Shown: positions 5,551-7,612 of the stretch, in pieces
Layout of the letters: the number at the start of each line of letters is the position of its first letter
Numbering within the stretch: the stretch's first letter is position 1
From: DAOSVX01 sp964440405
GTDB taxonomy: Bacteria; Bacillota_I; Bacilli_A; RF39; UBA660
Length of the DNA stretch: 7,612 bases
Direction of reading: 5' to 3'
Assembly (NCBI GenBank): GCA_964440405.1
Contig: CAYTSB010000044.1
Location: 1 to 7,612, forward strand
Notes under the pieces: generated by a model
The model's input: only the letters and a program-made list of their open reading frames with translations
The model's database searches: none
What the model was told of the DNA's origin: nothing
Position numbers and translations under genes: made by a program

Positions 5551-6075
5551 ATAGCAAAAAATTCTGGTGATTTACCGGTTAATGAACAAATTAGAGTGAG
5601 TGAATTAATGGTTGTTGGACCTAATGGCGAACAAATGGGTTTAAAAAATATTAAAGATGCTTTAACTTTAGCAAATTATGCTGGATTAGATCTTGTTTTA
5701 ATGAGCGGGAATAGTACTCCGGCAGTTGGTAAAATAATTGATTATAATCGCTATCGTTATGAAAAGCAAAAGAAAATAAAAGAACAGCAAAAACGTCAAA
5801 GAGAAGCCAATAAAGATATTAAAGAATATAAACTTTCAGTAACTATTGATATTCATGACTTTAATACGCGCAAAAAAAATGCTGAAGAATACTTGAAAAA
5901 AGGACATAAAATTAAAGTAAGTATTATGTTTAAAGGAAGACAAATGGCTCATCCAGAGCTTGGAAGAGAAGTATTGCTCCGTTTTGCTAATGAATTAAGT
6001 GATTGTTCAATAATTGAAGTAAATTCTAAACAAGAAGGTCGCATCATGAGTATGTTATTAGCGCCAAAAAAATAG
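5551..6075 (+). CDS. infC: Translation initiation factor IF-3, probable AUA start
   Basis: IF3 binds the 30S subunit, checks start codon-anticodon pairing and prevents premature subunit joining. From ATA 5551 the protein is 174 residues and begins MAKNSGDLPVNEQIR, lining up with B. subtilis IF3 (MSKDMLVNEQIR from memory). The N-domain is followed by the basic linker helix DYNRYRYEKQKK..., and the C-domain has DIHDFNTRKKNAEEYL, FKGRQMAHPELG and a terminal LLAPKK. IF3 genes commonly use AUU, AUC or AUA starts, which the factor itself discriminates against, giving autoregulation. GTG 5545 is the formal alternative and would add MS; the Shine-Dalgarno spacing disfavours it. First gene of infC-rpmI-rplT, 15 bp before rpmI. 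Product is certain; the start is probable. Confidence 0.95.
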   Translation: MAKNSGDLPVNEQIRVSELMVVGPNGEQMGLKNIKDALTLANYAGLDLVLMSGNSTPAVGKIIDYNRYRYEKQKKIKEQQKRQREANKDIKEYKLSVTIDIHDFNTRKKNAEEYLKKGHKIKVSIMFKGRQMAHPELGREVLLRFANELSDCSIIEVNSKQEGRIMSMLLAPKK

Positions 6076-6090
6076 AAGGGAAAGAAAATT

Positions 6091-6279
6091 ATGCCAAAGC
6101 AAAAAACACATAAAGCTACAAAAAAAGTTTTAAAAGTAAGACCAGGTGGAACTATTAGTTATAAAAAATCTGGTGGTAATCATAAAACCAATAAAGATAG
6201 CGGAAAGCAAGTAAGACAAAGAAAAAATAAGGGAACACTAAGTAAAGGAGATAGAAGCAGATTAAAATCTGTTATCTAA
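6091..6279 (+). CDS. rpmI: 50S ribosomal protein L35 (bL35)
   Basis: A small basic protein of the large subunit that binds 23S rRNA. The 62 residues begin MPKQKTHKATKK and carry the family pattern of a Lys/Arg-rich body with a conserved LSKGDRSRLK segment near the C-terminus, where other bL35 proteins have similar K.D...(I/L)K. Length is close to the usual 64-66. The start is preceded by GAAGGGA at 6076-6082. It lies between infC and rplT, as in most Bacillota, and its TAA is ten bases before the rplT start, so the two are probably translated together. Expression should follow the L20 feedback loop of the leader. Confidence 0.96.
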   Translation: MPKQKTHKATKKVLKVRPGGTISYKKSGGNHKTNKDSGKQVRQRKNKGTLSKGDRSRLKSVI

Positions 6280-6289
6280 GAGGTGAAAT

Positions 6290-6877
6290 ATGACAAGAGT
6301 TAAAGGCGGAACTGTTTCTAAGACAAGAAGAAGAAAAGTTTTAAAAAGAGCTAAAGGATATTTTGGAAGTAAACATCGTTTATATAAAACAGCTCAAGAA
6401 CAACTATTTCATAGTGGAGCTTATGCTTATCGCGATCGTAAACAAAATAAAAGAAATTTTAGAAAATTATGGATAATAAGAATTAATGCTGCATGTCGTT
6501 TAGAAAACATCAGCTACTCTAAATTTATGAATGGCCTAGCTAAAGCTGGAATTGAAATAAATCGTAAAATGATTTCAGAAATGGCTATTGCTGAGGAAAA
6601 AGAGTTTAAAAAATTAGTGGAATTAGCAAAAAAAGGCTTAAAAGGTGAAGTTATTAAAGAAGCCAAGGCCGAAATTATCAAAGAAGTTGAAACTGAAGTT
6701 AAACTGGAAGTTGATAAAAAAGCTAAAAAAGCGACTGCTAAAAAGGAAGAAAAATCAGTTAAAAAAGAAGTAACAAAGAAAGTTGCTCCTAAAACAGCAG
6801 TAAAAAAAGAAACAACAAAGAAAGTTGCACCAAAAACAACAGTAAAAAAAGCTCCAACTAAAAAAACAAGTAAGTAA
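6290..6877 (+). CDS. rplT: 50S ribosomal protein L20 (bL20) with long Lys/Ala-rich tail
   Basis: Essential early assembly protein of the 50S subunit and, in Bacillota, the repressor of its own operon. Residues 1 to about 118 are a normal bL20: VKGGTVSKTRRRKVLKRAKGY at the N-terminus, the long basic helix through HSGAYAYRDRKQNKR (41-55) and the globular RNA-binding part WIIRINAACR...GLAKAGIEINRKM. The family is usually 116-120 residues; this one has 195. The extra 75 or so residues are first a Lys/Glu helix (about 121-156), then a basic repeat of 14 residues (157-170, 171-184, partial 185-195) with Ala-Pro-Lys-Thr, resembling histone-H1-type tails. AGGTGA (6281-6286) gives the start. The frame stays open to a clean terminator at 6886, so this is not a frameshift artefact. 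The tail's role is unknown; extra rRNA contact is an inference. Confidence 0.96.
   Translation: MTRVKGGTVSKTRRRKVLKRAKGYFGSKHRLYKTAQEQLFHSGAYAYRDRKQNKRNFRKLWIIRINAACRLENISYSKFMNGLAKAGIEINRKMISEMAIAEEKEFKKLVELAKKGLKGEVIKEAKAEIIKEVETEVKLEVDKKAKKATAKKEEKSVKKEVTKKVAPKTAVKKETTKKVAPKTTVKKAPTKKTSK
6758..6874 (+). repeat. 42-bp in-frame tandem repeat in the rplT tail
   Basis: Two full 42-bp units (6758-6799 and 6800-6841) encode VKKEVTKKVAPKTA and VKKETTKKVAPKTT, followed by a shortened unit VKKAPTKKTSK. The units differ mainly at third codon positions (GCT CCT versus GCA CCA), so the repeat is not very recent or is under protein-level selection. Confidence 0.85.
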
Positions 6878-6885
6878 TTTGATAG

Positions 6886-6912
6886 GTATAACAATATTTG
6901 TTATACATTTTT
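6886..6912 (+). terminator. Intrinsic terminator after rplT
   Basis: GTATAACAA (6886-6894) pairs perfectly with TTGTTATAC (6898-6906) around a three-base loop, followed by five T (6908-6912). It ends the infC-rpmI-rplT operon nine bases after the rplT stop. Confidence 0.88.
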
Positions 6913-6914
6913 GA

Positions 6915-6943
6915 TTGACTTAGATTATTAATTTTAGTAATAT
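6915..6943 (+). promoter_or_regulatory. Promoter of the pilin-like gene
   Basis: A -35 box TTGACT (6915-6920) and a -10 box TAATAT (6938-6943) with a 17-bp spacer; predicted start near 6950. It lies directly after the rplT terminator, making the next gene a separate transcription unit with a very short 5' leader. Confidence 0.65.
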
Positions 6944-6968
6944 TTAATTATGGTAGGTGAATAATGAT

Positions 6969-7612
6969 ATGCAAAGAAAAAAAGGATTTACCCTAATAGA
7001 ACTGATGATAACAATTGGTATATTGGCAGTAGTAGGACTGGCAGTAGGCATAAGTATCAATAAAGTCAGTGAAAATGCTAAAAATAGTGAATGGGAAAGA
7101 ATAGTAAACAGAGTTAAAAGTGCAGCTGATACCTATGCATCAAAAAATACAGATATTATAAAAGCAGTATATAATGAAACTGGTCATGCAGTAATTTTTC
7201 TAAGTGAGTTAATTGAAGCTGGATTAATTGAAGAAGAAAATCTTGTCGATCCTCGTGATAATATAAATATTAAAGATAAAGGCGAAGGATATCAGCAGGC
7301 AAGGATTTATTTAAATGAAGATGCTGTTTTAGAAATAGCATATCCATTTACGGTGGGGAATTATTTAAAGTTGGATCCGCCAAGGGTATTAAATGCTGTA
7401 CCCGGGCAAATTTACAATTATATGGTAGGAGTAACAGCCAATGATAAGAATAATAATCCAGCGGCAGATTTTGATGAATCCATGATAACTAAAATAACAA
7501 GCAGTGGAACACTGGACAAAACAAATAATACAGTAGTATTTAGTGAAGCTGGTGATCAATATGTAACATATTTATATGAAGGAGTTAAATATACAAGAAT
7601 ATATGAAATAAT
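6969..7612 (+). CDS. Type IV pilin-like prepilin protein, partial (3' end outside window)
   Basis: The first 214 codons of a surface protein with a class III (prepilin) signal. A short basic leader MQRKKG is followed by FTLIELMITIGILAVVGLAV, the hydrophobic helix of type IV pilins and type II secretion pseudopilins. Prepilin peptidase would cut between Gly6 and Phe7, and the key Glu at mature position 5 is present (E11). Residues 35-110 continue the helix and a small globular part (VKSAADTYASKN). From about 130, a beta-rich section (VPGQIYNYMVGVTA..., FSEAGDQYVTYLY) looks like an Ig-like domain of the DUF5011 kind, which is a weak inference. ATG 6969 is in frame behind AGGTGA (6955-6960); ATG 6964 hits a stop early. 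Pilus, competence or secretion function cannot be told apart without neighbours. Confidence 0.85.
   Translation, partial: MQRKKGFTLIELMITIGILAVVGLAVGISINKVSENAKNSEWERIVNRVKSAADTYASKNTDIIKAVYNETGHAVIFLSELIEAGLIEEENLVDPRDNINIKDKGEGYQQARIYLNEDAVLEIAYPFTVGNYLKLDPPRVLNAVPGQIYNYMVGVTANDKNNNPAADFDESMITKITSSGTLDKTNNTVVFSEAGDQYVTYLYEGVKYTRIYEI

Noticed and set aside
6514..6894. Minus-strand open frame of 126 codons opposite rplT, hydrophobic translation
   Set aside because: It is the reverse complement of the Lys/Glu-rich L20 tail, which automatically gives Phe/Leu/Ser/Val-rich codons, and it starts inside the rplT terminator.
1..7612. tRNA genes, rRNA, CRISPR array, transposase or attachment sites
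   Set aside because: I saw no cloverleaf with a GTTCGAATC-like arm, no regularly spaced repeats, no transposase motifs and no clear direct repeats flanking the accessory module.

Overview
This is an AT-rich bacterial window whose genes all read left to right. The layout points to a low-GC Bacillota (Firmicutes): a tRNA-Thr T-box leader, sigma-A-type promoters with 17-bp spacers, strong GGAGG-type ribosome binding sites, and the thrS / infC-rpmI-rplT neighbourhood. TGA is a stop codon (it ends dut), so this is not a Mycoplasma/Spiroplasma-type code. The shortened ThrRS and a pilin-like gene would fit an Erysipelotrichia- or RF39-like lineage, but I cannot fix the taxon from sequence alone.

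Region 1 (1-2700) is a T-box-controlled operon. A clear promoter (17-45) drives a leader with an ACC (Thr) specifier, a textbook antiterminator and a competing terminator. It is followed by dut (dUTP diphosphatase), a 66-residue coiled-coil ORF and thrS, packed with overlaps, then a perfect hairpin terminator. The ThrRS lacks the N-terminal TGS domain but keeps the editing, catalytic and anticodon-binding domains. The unusual consequence is that a dUTPase appears to be controlled by threonyl-tRNA charging.

Region 2 (2700-5340) is an accessory insertion between thrS and infC. It holds a decayed, frameshifted remnant (about 2717-3020) of a gene related to its intact downstream neighbour. That neighbour is a 446-residue protein I do not recognise (3034-4374), and it is followed by an AbiEii-type nucleotidyltransferase (4442-5332) with an intact GS...DxD active site and its own candidate promoter. 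The pair looks like a toxin-antitoxin or phage-defence module whose first protein is not a classical AbiEi. This is the most likely place for something undescribed.

Region 3 (5340-6912) is the translation operon infC-rpmI-rplT (IF3, L35, L20). It has its own promoter and an attenuator leader in which a distal strand can form a 10-bp pairing that excludes the terminator, as expected for L20 autoregulation. IF3 probably starts at a rare AUA codon. L20 carries a roughly 75-residue Lys/Ala-rich tail built partly from a 14-residue repeat.

Region 4 (6913-7612) has a separate promoter and the first 214 codons of a type IV pilin-like (prepilin) protein that runs off the window.
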